Of a stretch of DNA of 36,677 bases, positions 23,067-30,459 are shown one piece after another; position 1 is the stretch's first letter, and each line of letters opens with the position of its first letter. The position numbers were made by a program, and so were the translations under genes. The stretch covers positions 1 to 36,677 of the forward strand of contig CAJGEA010000004.1 of NCBI GenBank assembly GCA_904502015.1, read 5' to 3'. The notes beneath the pieces are model-generated. The model searched no databases, was not told the origin of the DNA, and saw only the letters and a list, made by a program, of their open reading frames with translations. This DNA comes from an uncultured Clostridia bacterium. GTDB lineage: Bacteria > Bacillota > Clostridia > Oscillospirales > CAG-272.

Positions 23067-23552
23067 TTATATGAGCCATCGACGGATAATTTTCCACTCA
23101 TCTACCAGTTGTTGCATAGATTTTGCCGCGTTGGCCGGGCTGGTTGAGGGTAGTTGAATGGTCGGTATGCCGACGAGCGGTTGTTGGTACAGTCGGTAGA
23201 GCTTTGTGGCCACCGCTCCGTTGGTGCATACGGCTTGCAGCGTTCCCTGTCCTACGATGGGCGATAGGTCGGTAGGGATTACGTCAGTAATCGTGCTGTC
23301 TGCGCTTCCTTGGATGCTGCAGGAGGCGATGACGTCCCATAACGCGATGCCGTGAGAGGTCAGCATTTGAACCTTTTGTTCCACCGTTTCGGGCAAAGGC
23401 TCGTCAAACACAGCCGCCATCACGCGCCAAAATCGGTTTTGGGGATGACCGTAGAAAAAGCCGATCTCCCTTGATTTCACTGAAGGAAAGCTCCCCAATA
23501 TCAACACGCGCGGCTCTGTCCCGCACACGGGCGGGATGGGATGCTCGGTCAT
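23067..23552 (-). CDS. Uracil/hypoxanthine-DNA glycosylase-family protein (DNA-deoxyinosine glycosylase type)
   Basis: 161 aa from ATG 23552, which overlaps the stop of the upstream gene as ATGA; an in-frame start further upstream lies inside that gene. The sequence RVLILGSFPSVKSREIGFFYGHPQNRFW is the nucleotide-pocket motif of the Mug/hypoxanthine-DNA glycosylase branch of the UDG superfamily, and LPSTSPANA near the C-terminus matches the DNA-intercalation loop. It should remove deaminated bases (hypoxanthine or uracil) from DNA. The ATGA overlap with the esterase-like gene implies translational coupling, although no functional link is obvious. Confidence 0.82.
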   Translation of the reverse strand: MTEHPIPPVCGTEPRVLILGSFPSVKSREIGFFYGHPQNRFWRVMAAVFDEPLPETVEQKVQMLTSHGIALWDVIASCSIQGSADSTITDVIPTDLSPIVGQGTLQAVCTNGAVATKLYRLYQQPLVGIPTIQLPSTSPANAAKSMQQLVDEWKIIRRWLI

Positions 23553-25033
23553 GCGCCCATCACCTTCAGGCTGAACGCAGGACACGGCAGGTTGTTGCCG
23601 CCACGCAGGTCGGCCTCATCGGGCAGGACGCGCAGCGAGTAGGCATAGTTCACGCGAGTAACGTCAGCCCCCTCGGGAACGTCCACCACAACGGCGCATC
23701 GGCTTGCCAGCGCGGCGTGCGCCGACACGCGATTCTCGTACTCGCCGACGGAAAAGCCCTGGACCTCCATGCCGTAGCTGTCCGCAGGCGAGTGACCGCT
23801 GACGATCAGGCCTGCGCCCACGTCCAGAAATTCTACCGTGATCTGCTTTCGATCAGCAGAAAGAGTGGCCATCACGGGGCGGGGAGAGCCAGCCTCGCTG
23901 ATACGGCCAATGGAATATTCCTTTGCCAGCGCGAGCTTGGCAAGACGCTCACCCAGCTCCCATTTGCGGGGAGAGTGAGCCCAATCGGGATGCCCCTCGG
24001 GCGCACCGAGATCCATATCCACCGTCAAGGTGGAATCGGAAATGATGGAGATCGCATCGAATTGCTTGATACGGATCACGTCGTGATAGGGGAAGAACTG
24101 CGTTCCCTCCTCGCGGTAATCCGAAAGCTGGACGTTGTAGAAGGGGAAGTTGAATCCAAAGCGGGCTCGTTCGTCGGCGACCAGCAGTGCCAATTCGTAA
24201 TCGTACTTTTGCGCCAGTGCAAGATCGCCCCCCTCGCTCTCGCCTTGGAAGAACAGCATACCCTTGAACTGTAAGCCCTCAAACGGATGAATCAAGGTAT
24301 TGTAGTATCCCGCCTCACGCACGTTCGCGCCGTGGAAATACCCTTCTCCGTGTGCCAGCTCCTCAGGGATCAGCTCGCGGATGCACGCGCCCCCCGCCGC
24401 CATCATGATCATGCCGAGCGGCACGTCCACGTGATGGGACACCTCTTTGGCAAAGTGCCATCCCATGGCCGAAAATGCCAGCGACGCTTCCCTGTCGGGA
24501 CGCTTCCAGCGCCAATCGGGACAGATCACGTCGGGCTGAGGTACCTGACAATACTCCTGGTGGGTGAATACGAACGCCTGCGTTTGGCTGAACAGACGAA
24601 AATTGTCGTCCTCGGAAAACTCCACGCTGGGGGTGAGCGTCATGCAGGGGGCCATATTCATCTCGGCGTTGGATTGTCCGCCGATCATCCACACGTCACC
24701 GAGCAGAATATCCTCGAAGGTCACCGTGTGCCCGCGATCATCTGATATCACCATGATCTGCGGCTCACAGGTGTAAAGATGTGAGGAAAACGTGAGTCGC
24801 CAACGGTTGTTTTCGTTTACTTCTACCGTGACCGTCTCACCCATAAAGCACCCCGCCACGCGGCTGCCGGGGGTATCCGAAAAGCCCCAAACGGAGATGG
24901 GCTTCTCTCTCTGAAGCACCATGTGCGAGGAAAAGACACCCGAGACCTTAAATTCAGGGCAGACCCACACCTGTGCGCCACCGTCAGTGGTGGTTTTTTT
25001 CTCATTTGTCGGAAGAGCTAATGATGAATCCAT
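23549..25033 (-). CDS. Sialate O-acetylesterase-like SGNH hydrolase
   Basis: 494 aa. KVSGVFSSHMVLQREKPISV near the N-terminus and GGQSNAEM with nucleophile Ser121 are hallmarks of the sialate O-acetylesterase family; GMLFFQGESEGG is the second family block. No signal peptide is seen, so it is probably cytoplasmic, acting on imported substrates. The first ~28 residues precede the usual family start and are poorly conserved-looking, so the true start could be internal. No sialic-acid catabolic genes are adjacent, so another acetylated carbohydrate is possible. The promoter at 25121-25149 lies upstream; the DNA glycosylase gene is coupled downstream. Confidence 0.82.
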   Translation of the reverse strand: MDSSLALPTNEKKTTTDGGAQVWVCPEFKVSGVFSSHMVLQREKPISVWGFSDTPGSRVAGCFMGETVTVEVNENNRWRLTFSSHLYTCEPQIMVISDDRGHTVTFEDILLGDVWMIGGQSNAEMNMAPCMTLTPSVEFSEDDNFRLFSQTQAFVFTHQEYCQVPQPDVICPDWRWKRPDREASLAFSAMGWHFAKEVSHHVDVPLGMIMMAAGGACIRELIPEELAHGEGYFHGANVREAGYYNTLIHPFEGLQFKGMLFFQGESEGGDLALAQKYDYELALLVADERARFGFNFPFYNVQLSDYREEGTQFFPYHDVIRIKQFDAISIISDSTLTVDMDLGAPEGHPDWAHSPRKWELGERLAKLALAKEYSIGRISEAGSPRPVMATLSADRKQITVEFLDVGAGLIVSGHSPADSYGMEVQGFSVGEYENRVSAHAALASRCAVVVDVPEGADVTRVNYAYSLRVLPDEADLRGGNNLPCPAFSLKVMGA

Positions 25034-25120
25034 ATCGTATCAATACCTTTCTGTCATTTTTAAACGATTACAAAACCGAGTCAGCCTGAATAAACCGTCC
25101 TCGGCCGTGTGCATACTCTC

Positions 25121-25149
25121 ATTATATACCTTAAAGTCTTTTTTGACAA
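25121..25149 (-). promoter_or_regulatory. Sigma-A promoter for the esterase-glycosylase operon
   Basis: Minus strand TTGTCA (25149-25144), 17 bp, TATAAT (25126-25121). The same bases read TTGACA on the plus strand, towards the dehydrogenase gene, but no -10 follows there. Confidence 0.7.
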
Positions 25150-25203
25150 GTACCACCGCGCGTCTTTTTTCAATTTTCGCACAGAGAACAAGGAGAACCT
25201 ATC

Positions 25204-26235
25204 ATGAAGATCGCTTTTTTCGACTCGAAGCCATACGACAGGCCCTCGTTTGAGAAATATAGCACACAAAGCGGCGTTGCCCTCAAGTTTCTGGAAGCCA
25301 AGCTGAACGAGGACACAGTGGATCTGGCACGGGGCTGTGACGGTGTATGCGTGTTCGTCAACGATACGGTCAACGCCGCGGTCATCGACCGACTCGAGGA
25401 GCTGGGCATTTCTCTGATAGCCTTACGTTGCGCGGGATTCAATAACGTAGACGTACGCCATGCCTTCGGCAAGGTTCACGTGTTGCGTGTACCCGCCTAC
25501 TCGCCCTACGCGGTTGCCGAGCACACCATGGCGCTGCTCCTGACCTCCATCCGCCGCATTCATAAGGCGTATATTCGCACGAGAGATTTTAATTTCAGTC
25601 TCAGCGGCTTTACGGGCTTTGACCTGTACGGAAAGACGGTCGGTGTGATCGGCACGGGACGTATCGGGCGGGTATTCATGGACATCTGCCGCGGATTTGG
25701 CATGAACGTGCTGGCATATGACAAATACCCTGCCGACGATCCCGCGATCCACTACGTCGGTATGGACGAGCTGCTGGAGCAGAGCGACGTGATTTCCCTG
25801 CACTGCCCCCTGACCGAGGAGACTTATCACATGATGGATAGCACGGCGTTTGACAAATGCAAAAAGGGCGTTGTTCTGCTCAACACCTCGCGCGGTGCGC
25901 TGGTGGATGCCGAGGCGTTGCTGTCGAGCATCAAATCCCGCAAGGTGGGGGCCGCTTGTCTGGACGTGTACGAGGAGGAATCCGATGTCTTCTTTGAGGA
26001 CAACTCGGGACACATCATGGAGGACGATGTGCTGGCGAGGCTGATCTCCATGCCCAACGTCATCGTAACCTCTCATCAGGCGTTTCTGACCGAGGAGGCT
26101 CTCGCCAACATCGCCGAAACCACAATTCGAAATATCGTGACATTTGAGAAGGAAGGCACGTGCGATAACGAGCTGTGTTATCGGTGCGGCCGAATCGAGG
26201 ATTGCAGAAATCAGCGTCCGCAAAAATGCTTTTGA
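25204..26235 (+). CDS. D-lactate dehydrogenase-like 2-hydroxyacid dehydrogenase with Cys-rich C-terminal tail
   Basis: 343 aa, ATG 25204 with AAGGAGAA upstream. NAD-binding loop GVIGTGRIGRVF, the catalytic Arg in NTSRGALVD, Glu in the VYEEES region, and the His in VTSHQAFLTEEAL are all present. The SGHI...SMPNVIVTSHQAF stretch is specific to the LdhA branch (D-lactate dehydrogenase, pyruvate to D-lactate with NADH). Unlike typical members, which end shortly after a NEL motif, this one adds about 18 residues with Cys at 320, 325, 328, 334 and 342, including a C-x-x-C. The tail could bind metal or be redox-sensitive; that is inference. Convergent with murQ. Confidence 0.9.
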   Translation: MKIAFFDSKPYDRPSFEKYSTQSGVALKFLEAKLNEDTVDLARGCDGVCVFVNDTVNAAVIDRLEELGISLIALRCAGFNNVDVRHAFGKVHVLRVPAYSPYAVAEHTMALLLTSIRRIHKAYIRTRDFNFSLSGFTGFDLYGKTVGVIGTGRIGRVFMDICRGFGMNVLAYDKYPADDPAIHYVGMDELLEQSDVISLHCPLTEETYHMMDSTAFDKCKKGVVLLNTSRGALVDAEALLSSIKSRKVGAACLDVYEEESDVFFEDNSGHIMEDDVLARLISMPNVIVTSHQAFLTEEALANIAETTIRNIVTFEKEGTCDNELCYRCGRIEDCRNQRPQKCF

Positions 26236-26242
26236 CAAAATA

Positions 26243-26273
26243 CGGGGATGACCGACGTGAGCGGTCATCCCCG
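26243..26273. terminator. Bidirectional terminator between the D-LDH gene and murQ
   Basis: Perfect 12-bp stem CGGGGATGACCG (26243-26254) and CGGTCATCCCCG (26262-26273), 7-nt loop. T-tails are weak on both sides. Confidence 0.75.
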
Positions 26274-26279
26274 TTCGTA

Positions 26280-27128
26280 TTATGCGCGATTCAACTCATC
26301 CAGCGAAGCGCGGATATCCTCGTGCTTGTCGATCAGCATAGCGGCGGTATCGCGGTCGCAGTTGCCCAGCTCCATCAGGATGCGGATGCAACGGTCGCGA
26401 AGCTTGGCGTTGGTGGGCTTGACGTTGATCATCAGGTTGCCAACCACCTTGCCAGTCTTGATCATAGCACCCGTAGACAGCATATTGAGTACCAGCTTCT
26501 GTGCCGTACCTGCCTTGAGGCGGGACGAACCCGTGATGACCTCGGGACCAACGTAAGGAGCCATGGTCACGTCGCAAACGGCGTGCATACGGCTCTCTGG
26601 ATTGCAGGTAATGCCCATGGGAATGGCGCCCAGCTCGCGCGCCTTCTTCAGCGCACCCAGCACGTAGGGAGCGCCGCCCGAGGCCGAAAGACCGACCACT
26701 ACGTCACCCGCTGTTACACCGTCGGCAACCAACTCCTCAGCGCCGCGTACCTCGTCATCCTCCGCGCCCTCAACAGCACGGAACATAGCATCCTCGCCGC
26801 CCGCCATAATGCCGCGGACAAGACGATTATCCACGCCAAAGGTGGGAGGGCACTCAGACGCGTCGACCACACCAAGACGACCCGACGTGCCCGCGCCGAC
26901 GTAAATGAGGTGTCCACCTGCCTCCAGACGCTCGGCAATGATGTCCACGGCCCGTGCGATCTCGGTAAGCTGAGTCGCCACCGCATCCTCAACCACGCGG
27001 TTCTCGTCATTCATAACCTTCATCATGTCGTAGGTAGACATTTTGTCAATGTTCAGGGTGTTCTGATTTCTTCCCTCGGTGCGGAGCGCGCCAAGGTCGG
27101 TACGAACGTGCTTGAATTCTTCTCTCAT
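26280..27128 (-). CDS. murQ: N-acetylmuramic acid 6-phosphate etherase
   Basis: 282 aa from ATG 27128, with GGAG eight bases upstream; the open frame extends into the Nudix gene but the ATGA overlap supports this start. The SIS domain motifs YVGAGTSGRLGVVDASE and GLSASGGAPYV, plus PEVITGSSRLKAGTAQK and the C-terminal NVKPTNAKLRDRCIRI block, are characteristic of MurQ. It cleaves the lactyl ether of MurNAc-6-phosphate to give GlcNAc-6-phosphate and D-lactate, recycling peptidoglycan sugar in the cytoplasm. The catalytic Glu in DASECPPTFG is present. No MurNAc transporter or kinase is nearby in this window. The D-lactate product is notable next to a D-LDH gene, though the two are on opposite strands. 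Confidence 0.94.
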   Translation of the reverse strand: MREEFKHVRTDLGALRTEGRNQNTLNIDKMSTYDMMKVMNDENRVVEDAVATQLTEIARAVDIIAERLEAGGHLIYVGAGTSGRLGVVDASECPPTFGVDNRLVRGIMAGGEDAMFRAVEGAEDDEVRGAEELVADGVTAGDVVVGLSASGGAPYVLGALKKARELGAIPMGITCNPESRMHAVCDVTMAPYVGPEVITGSSRLKAGTAQKLVLNMLSTGAMIKTGKVVGNLMINVKPTNAKLRDRCIRILMELGNCDRDTAAMLIDKHEDIRASLDELNRA

Positions 27129-27700
27129 GATTGTATCTCCTGTTCGTTTTGTTTCTGTTTCATGGCCCAAACCTTAATGACGGCGGCTTGGGTTTTGGCA
27201 TCCTGGATCTCTCCGCGCAGGATCATGTCCACCATCTCCTCGAGCGGAATATGTACGATCTCCAAAAACTCGTCCTCGTCGGGATCAACCTCGCCGGGGG
27301 TCAGATCCTCGGCCAGATACATATAAATGATCTCGGTCAGAAGAGCGGGGGACGTGGCCAGATCCCCGATGGGCACAACGCGCCCGGGGGTGTAGCCCGT
27401 TTCCTCACGAAGCTCACGCAGAGCAGCCTCAAGATGGTCTTCTTCGGGCGAATCCAGTTTCCCTGCCGGGATTTCCAGCACAACGCGGCCCAGCGCGTAG
27501 CGATACTGGCGCACACAAATCACCTCGTTGTCCTTGGTCAGCGGAACGACGGCGACTGCGCCTCCGTGGCGGCAGTACTCACGCATACCTTCCTTTCCAT
27601 TGGGAAGTCCGATGGTGTCCTTATATACGTGCAGTACGCGTCCGTCAAATATCAGTTGGCTATCGCGTTGTGTTTCTTTGAAATAACTTTCATCCTTCAT
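27125..27700 (-). CDS. Nudix hydrolase, ADP-ribose pyrophosphatase type
   Basis: 191 aa, ATG 27700 with GGGAGG upstream; ends in an ATGA overlap with murQ, so the two are translationally coupled. The Nudix box runs from G80 to G102 (AGKLDSPEEDHLEAALRELR then EETGY), with one residue more than the standard spacing between the first Glu and Arg95. The upstream EIPAG element and the sequence VRQYRYALG are typical of ADP-ribose pyrophosphatases, which hydrolyse ADP-ribose to AMP and ribose 5-phosphate. A housekeeping clean-up role is likely; the exact nucleotide substrate is not certain. Confidence 0.9.
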   Translation of the reverse strand: MKDESYFKETQRDSQLIFDGRVLHVYKDTIGLPNGKEGMREYCRHGGAVAVVPLTKDNEVICVRQYRYALGRVVLEIPAGKLDSPEEDHLEAALRELREETGYTPGRVVPIGDLATSPALLTEIIYMYLAEDLTPGEVDPDEDEFLEIVHIPLEEMVDMILRGEIQDAKTQAAVIKVWAMKQKQNEQEIQS

Positions 27701-27729
27701 AGGAAAGCCTCCCTTCGGTTCACTTTTCT

Positions 27730-27758
27730 ATTATATACCATTATTCGGATTTTGTAAA
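27730..27758 (-). promoter_or_regulatory. Sigma-A promoter for the Nudix-murQ operon
   Basis: Minus strand TTTACA (27758-27753), 17 bp, TATAAT (27735-27730). It is back to back with the promoter of the divergent TcdA-like gene. Confidence 0.75.
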
Positions 27759-27767
27759 GAATAAATC

Positions 27768-27796
27768 TTGAAATTTCCTGCAAGATGTGGTAAAAT
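27768..27796 (+). promoter_or_regulatory. Sigma-A promoter for the TcdA-like gene
   Basis: TTGAAA (27768-27773), 17 bp, TAAAAT (27791-27796). Only nine bases separate it from the divergent -35 box. Confidence 0.7.
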
Positions 27797-27846
27797 ATAT
27801 CATAAACTTGTTTGAAACCGTCCCCATGGCGAAAGGAGGACACACT

Positions 27847-28590
27847 GTGAACACCTTGGACGATTTTGCACCCCCAATTCCCTCTTGCTCCGACCAGCAT
27901 ATCCGCACCGCCGCTCTTGTGGGACGGAACGGAATCGATGCTTTGGCGCGCGCTCGCGTTGCCGTATTCGGTGTGGGAGGTGTCGGCGGACATCTGTGCG
28001 AGGCTCTGGCTCGCGCAGGCGTGGGACACATTGACCTCATCGACCGCGACACGGTTTCCCTCTCCAATATCAACCGTCAGGTTGTTGCCCTCCATTCCAC
28101 GGTTGGGCGCCCCAAGGTGGAGGTGATGGCCGAGCGCATCCGTGACATCAATCCCCATTGCACGGTCAACGCTTACGAGGCTTTCTACCTGCCTGAAACG
28201 GCAGACGAATTTCCACTCACGGATTATAATTATGTAGCCGACGCGGTAGACACGGTGGCCGCCAAGATCGAGCTGGCTCGCCGTTGTCACGAGGCAAGGG
28301 TTCCGCTCATCGCCGCTATGGGCGCGGGCAACAAGCTCTATCCCGAGCGATTCCGCGTATCCGATCTATCCAAAACACAGACCGATCCGCTGGCGCGCAT
28401 TATGCGGCGTGAGCTCAAGAAATACGGCATCCACCACCTCAAGGTGGTCTGGTCGGACGAGGAGCCCCGTACCTCCGATCTCCGCACCCCCGAGGGCAAG
28501 CCCGCCCCCGGCAGTCTCGCCCACGTCCCGTCCGTCATGGGACTGATCATGGCGGGCGAGATCATTCGCGATCTGACGCATATCGAGTAA
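27847..28590 (+). CDS. tcdA: tRNA threonylcarbamoyladenosine dehydratase (E1-like, TcdA/ThiF family)
   Basis: 247 aa from GTG 27847, with AGGAGG at 27835-27840; the frame is open to 27787 but lacks a ribosome site there. E1-like adenylation fold: GVGGVGG (42-48), the Asp-Arg-Asp of LIDRDTVSLSNINRQ, and VADAVDTVAAKIELA. KTQTDPLARIMRRELKKYGI and VVWSDEEPR are typical of the TcdA (CsdL/YgdL) branch, which activates the carboxylate of t6A37 in tRNA with ATP to form cyclic t6A. The ubiquitin-activating-type catalytic Cys is not evident. Followed 27 bp later by a lipid kinase gene on the same transcript. Confidence 0.88.
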   Translation: MNTLDDFAPPIPSCSDQHIRTAALVGRNGIDALARARVAVFGVGGVGGHLCEALARAGVGHIDLIDRDTVSLSNINRQVVALHSTVGRPKVEVMAERIRDINPHCTVNAYEAFYLPETADEFPLTDYNYVADAVDTVAAKIELARRCHEARVPLIAAMGAGNKLYPERFRVSDLSKTQTDPLARIMRRELKKYGIHHLKVVWSDEEPRTSDLRTPEGKPAPGSLAHVPSVMGLIMAGEIIRDLTHIE

Positions 28591-28617
28591 TCACAAACGC
28601 AAAGGAGGAGCATACTC

Positions 28618-29643
28618 ATGAAGCCCAGTCGTGTATTGCTCATCATCAATCCCGTATCGGGAAAAACGAAATCCAAAACCGCGCTTTTTGACATATTGGA
28701 TGAACTGTACCGAGAGGATGCACCCACCCCTAAGGCATCCGAGGGGATCATGGCGCTACCCTTTGCCAACTCCACCGCACAGTCTTTGGGTGGGGAGCCC
28801 TGTCACGCCCGTCGCGTGACCGTCATACCGACCATGTATCGGGGGCACGCCACCGAGCTGGCCTCCCACGCCGCTAAAGAAAGCTACGATACCGTCATCT
28901 GCTGCGGCGGTGACGGCACGCTCAACGAGACCATGAGCGGACTGCTCGCGATTCCCCCCGAAGCACGCCCGACGCTCGGTTACATTCCCTGCGGAAGCAC
29001 CAACGACTTTGCCGTCAGCATGGGGCTCAGCGCCACCATTCGTGAGGCGGCTCGCGTTGCGGTGGGCGACCACGAAATGCGTATTGATACGGGGCGTTTT
29101 TCCCCGTCGGACGGGGAAAAAAATTCACACCGTTTTTTCTCCTATATCGCCTCCTTCGGTGTGTTCACCGCTGCCTCCTACTCCACGCCGCAGGCCTATA
29201 AAAACGTATTCGGTCACGCCGCGTATATTCTGCAAGGCATCAAGGATCTCGGCAACATCCAGCCCCGACACGCGCGGGTGGAGTTACCGGATGGGACGGT
29301 GGCCGAGGGGGACTACGTCTTCGGCGCGGTAACGAATACTACGTCGGTGGCAGGCCTGGTCCGCCTCCCCACCGAACAATACTCCATGTCTGACGGGGAG
29401 TTTGAGGTGTTTCTCGTGCATCACCCCCGCACCGTCGCAGAACTGAACAAAATCATCACCGCCCTCATGACTTCGGATCTCAAAAACAATCCGCTCATCG
29501 ACTTCTATCACGCCTCTTCGGTTCGCTTCACCTTGGAGGAACCCATTGCGTGGGCGCTGGACGGCGAGGAGGCGATTGGCGGGCCCGTTGTGGATATCAC
29601 TTGCCTGCCCAAGGCCATTCGTATCAAAACGGATATGTTATAA
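28618..29643 (+). CDS. Diacylglycerol kinase-family lipid kinase (YegS/BmrU-like)
   Basis: 341 aa, ATG 28618 with AAAGGAGGAG upstream. LLIINPVSGK at the start and C-G-G-D-G-T-L-N-E (about 96-104) form the ATP/catalytic core of the DAG kinase catalytic domain; GYIPCGSTNDFAVSMGL is the second block and ALDGEE near the C-terminus closes the fold. Residues 34-68 carry an insertion (PTPKASEGIMALPFANSTAQ region) not usual in the family. It probably phosphorylates diacylglycerol or a related lipid at the inner membrane face, recycling lipid to phosphatidate. The DAG could come from headgroup transfer onto lipoteichoic-type polymers; that link is inference. Probably co-transcribed with tcdA. Confidence 0.88.
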   Translation: MKPSRVLLIINPVSGKTKSKTALFDILDELYREDAPTPKASEGIMALPFANSTAQSLGGEPCHARRVTVIPTMYRGHATELASHAAKESYDTVICCGGDGTLNETMSGLLAIPPEARPTLGYIPCGSTNDFAVSMGLSATIREAARVAVGDHEMRIDTGRFSPSDGEKNSHRFFSYIASFGVFTAASYSTPQAYKNVFGHAAYILQGIKDLGNIQPRHARVELPDGTVAEGDYVFGAVTNTTSVAGLVRLPTEQYSMSDGEFEVFLVHHPRTVAELNKIITALMTSDLKNNPLIDFYHASSVRFTLEEPIAWALDGEEAIGGPVVDITCLPKAIRIKTDML

Positions 29644-29649
29644 TACAAA

Positions 29650-29683
29650 ACCCGAGTGCCGCGCGCGGCGCTCGGGTCATTTT
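29650..29683. terminator. Bidirectional terminator between the lipid kinase and PII-like genes
   Basis: 12-bp stem ACCCGAGTGCCG (29650-29661) and CGGCGCTCGGGT (29666-29677), one wobble, followed by CATTTTTATTT. A-run on the other side. Confidence 0.85.
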
Positions 29684-30012
29684 TATTTGTTGTTCTTGTC
29701 GTACGCGGGAATACCCACGGCGGCATCCACGGGCATGCTAAAGGCAATACCCTGCCCCGGGGTTTTGAGGCCCGCCTTTTGGTAGATGGCGTGCAGGATG
29801 TCATCCTTGATCTCGGCGGGAACGAGGATCATGACGATCTCCTTCTCGGGCTGAACGGCGATGGAAAAGAGCTTTTCCGCCTCCTTGTTAGCCGTTCCGC
29901 GGGCGTGGATGACCGTACCGCCCGTCGCGCCGTACTCCTTGGCCGCGTCCATCACCACGTCGGTAAAGCCGGCGTTGACGATGCAGAATATGACTTCATG
30001 CTGGTATTTCAT
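29683..30012 (-). CDS. PII-like regulatory protein B of the DUF1538 operon
   Basis: 109 aa. The ferredoxin-like PII fold is suggested by IFCIVNAGFTDVVMDAAKEY, GATGGTVIHARGT, EKEIVMILVPAEIKDDILHA and the C-terminal GQGIAFSMPVDAAVGI. The T-loop region (ANKEAEKLFSIAVQP) is short and lacks the uridylylated Tyr of GlnB. PII proteins bind ATP/ADP and a small effector and dock on transporters or enzymes. It is the third gene after a DUF1538 membrane protein and another PII-like protein, 54 bp downstream of the latter, which strongly suggests the pair regulates that membrane protein. Only a weak ribosome site (AAAGG, 14 nt upstream) is visible, so it may be made in smaller amounts. Confidence 0.8.
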   Translation of the reverse strand: MKYQHEVIFCIVNAGFTDVVMDAAKEYGATGGTVIHARGTANKEAEKLFSIAVQPEKEIVMILVPAEIKDDILHAIYQKAGLKTPGQGIAFSMPVDAAVGIPAYDKNNK

Positions 30013-30066
30013 ATCTATAACCGTTGCCTTTGTTGGAACAAAAGCATCCTTTCGTTGTTTGGTGGG

Positions 30067-30444
30067 TTATGCGTTTGCGGGGGTATTGGAGAGAAAGCGG
30101 TAGATGGCCACGCCGATCGTACCCGTCATGGGGATGGTATAGGCAATTCCCTTTCCATTCTTGATGGTTTTGAATTTCCCCTCCAATGCCTGCAGGGCGG
30201 CGGGGGCGCGATCCTCGCGGATGACGCTGAAAATGACGGATTTATCGGTCTCGGTCAAGCCGAGATAGCGCAGGGTTTCGGTGCTGGCCGTTCCCGATGC
30301 CGCCATCGTCGTTTGCAGATTCACCTCAAACGACTGGATAAAATCGGCGTAAAATTCCGCCTTATCGCGGTTGACTACGGTAACGAGCAACATGAGCTTG
30401 CGGGGCGCGATGGGGGTGTCATAGGTGGTGGGCTGTGCTTTCAT
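30067..30444 (-). CDS. PII-like regulatory protein A of the DUF1538 operon
   Basis: 125 aa, ATG 30444 with AAAGGAGG upstream, 15 bp after the DUF1538 gene stop. KLMLLVTVVNRDKAEFYADF, VNLQTTMAASGTAST, TDKSVIFSVIREDRAPAALQ and NGKGIAYTIPMTGTIGVAIY give the same PII-like order as the second copy, with a longer N-terminus and clearly different sequence (the two are not recent duplicates). The C-terminal GKGIAYTIP segment matches GQGIAFSMP of the partner. By analogy with GlnK-AmtB and SbtB-SbtA it should dock on the membrane protein and gate it according to nucleotide or effector level; two different paralogues suggest a heteromer or two separate signals. Confidence 0.8.
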   Translation of the reverse strand: MKAQPTTYDTPIAPRKLMLLVTVVNRDKAEFYADFIQSFEVNLQTTMAASGTASTETLRYLGLTETDKSVIFSVIREDRAPAALQALEGKFKTIKNGKGIAYTIPMTGTIGVAIYRFLSNTPANA

Positions 30445-30459
30445 AGTGCGCCTCCTTTC

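Noticed and set aside
25143..25204. Plus-strand promoter for the D-LDH gene at the TTGACA at 25143
   Set aside because: No -10-like sequence lies 16-18 bp downstream; the bases belong to the minus-strand promoter.
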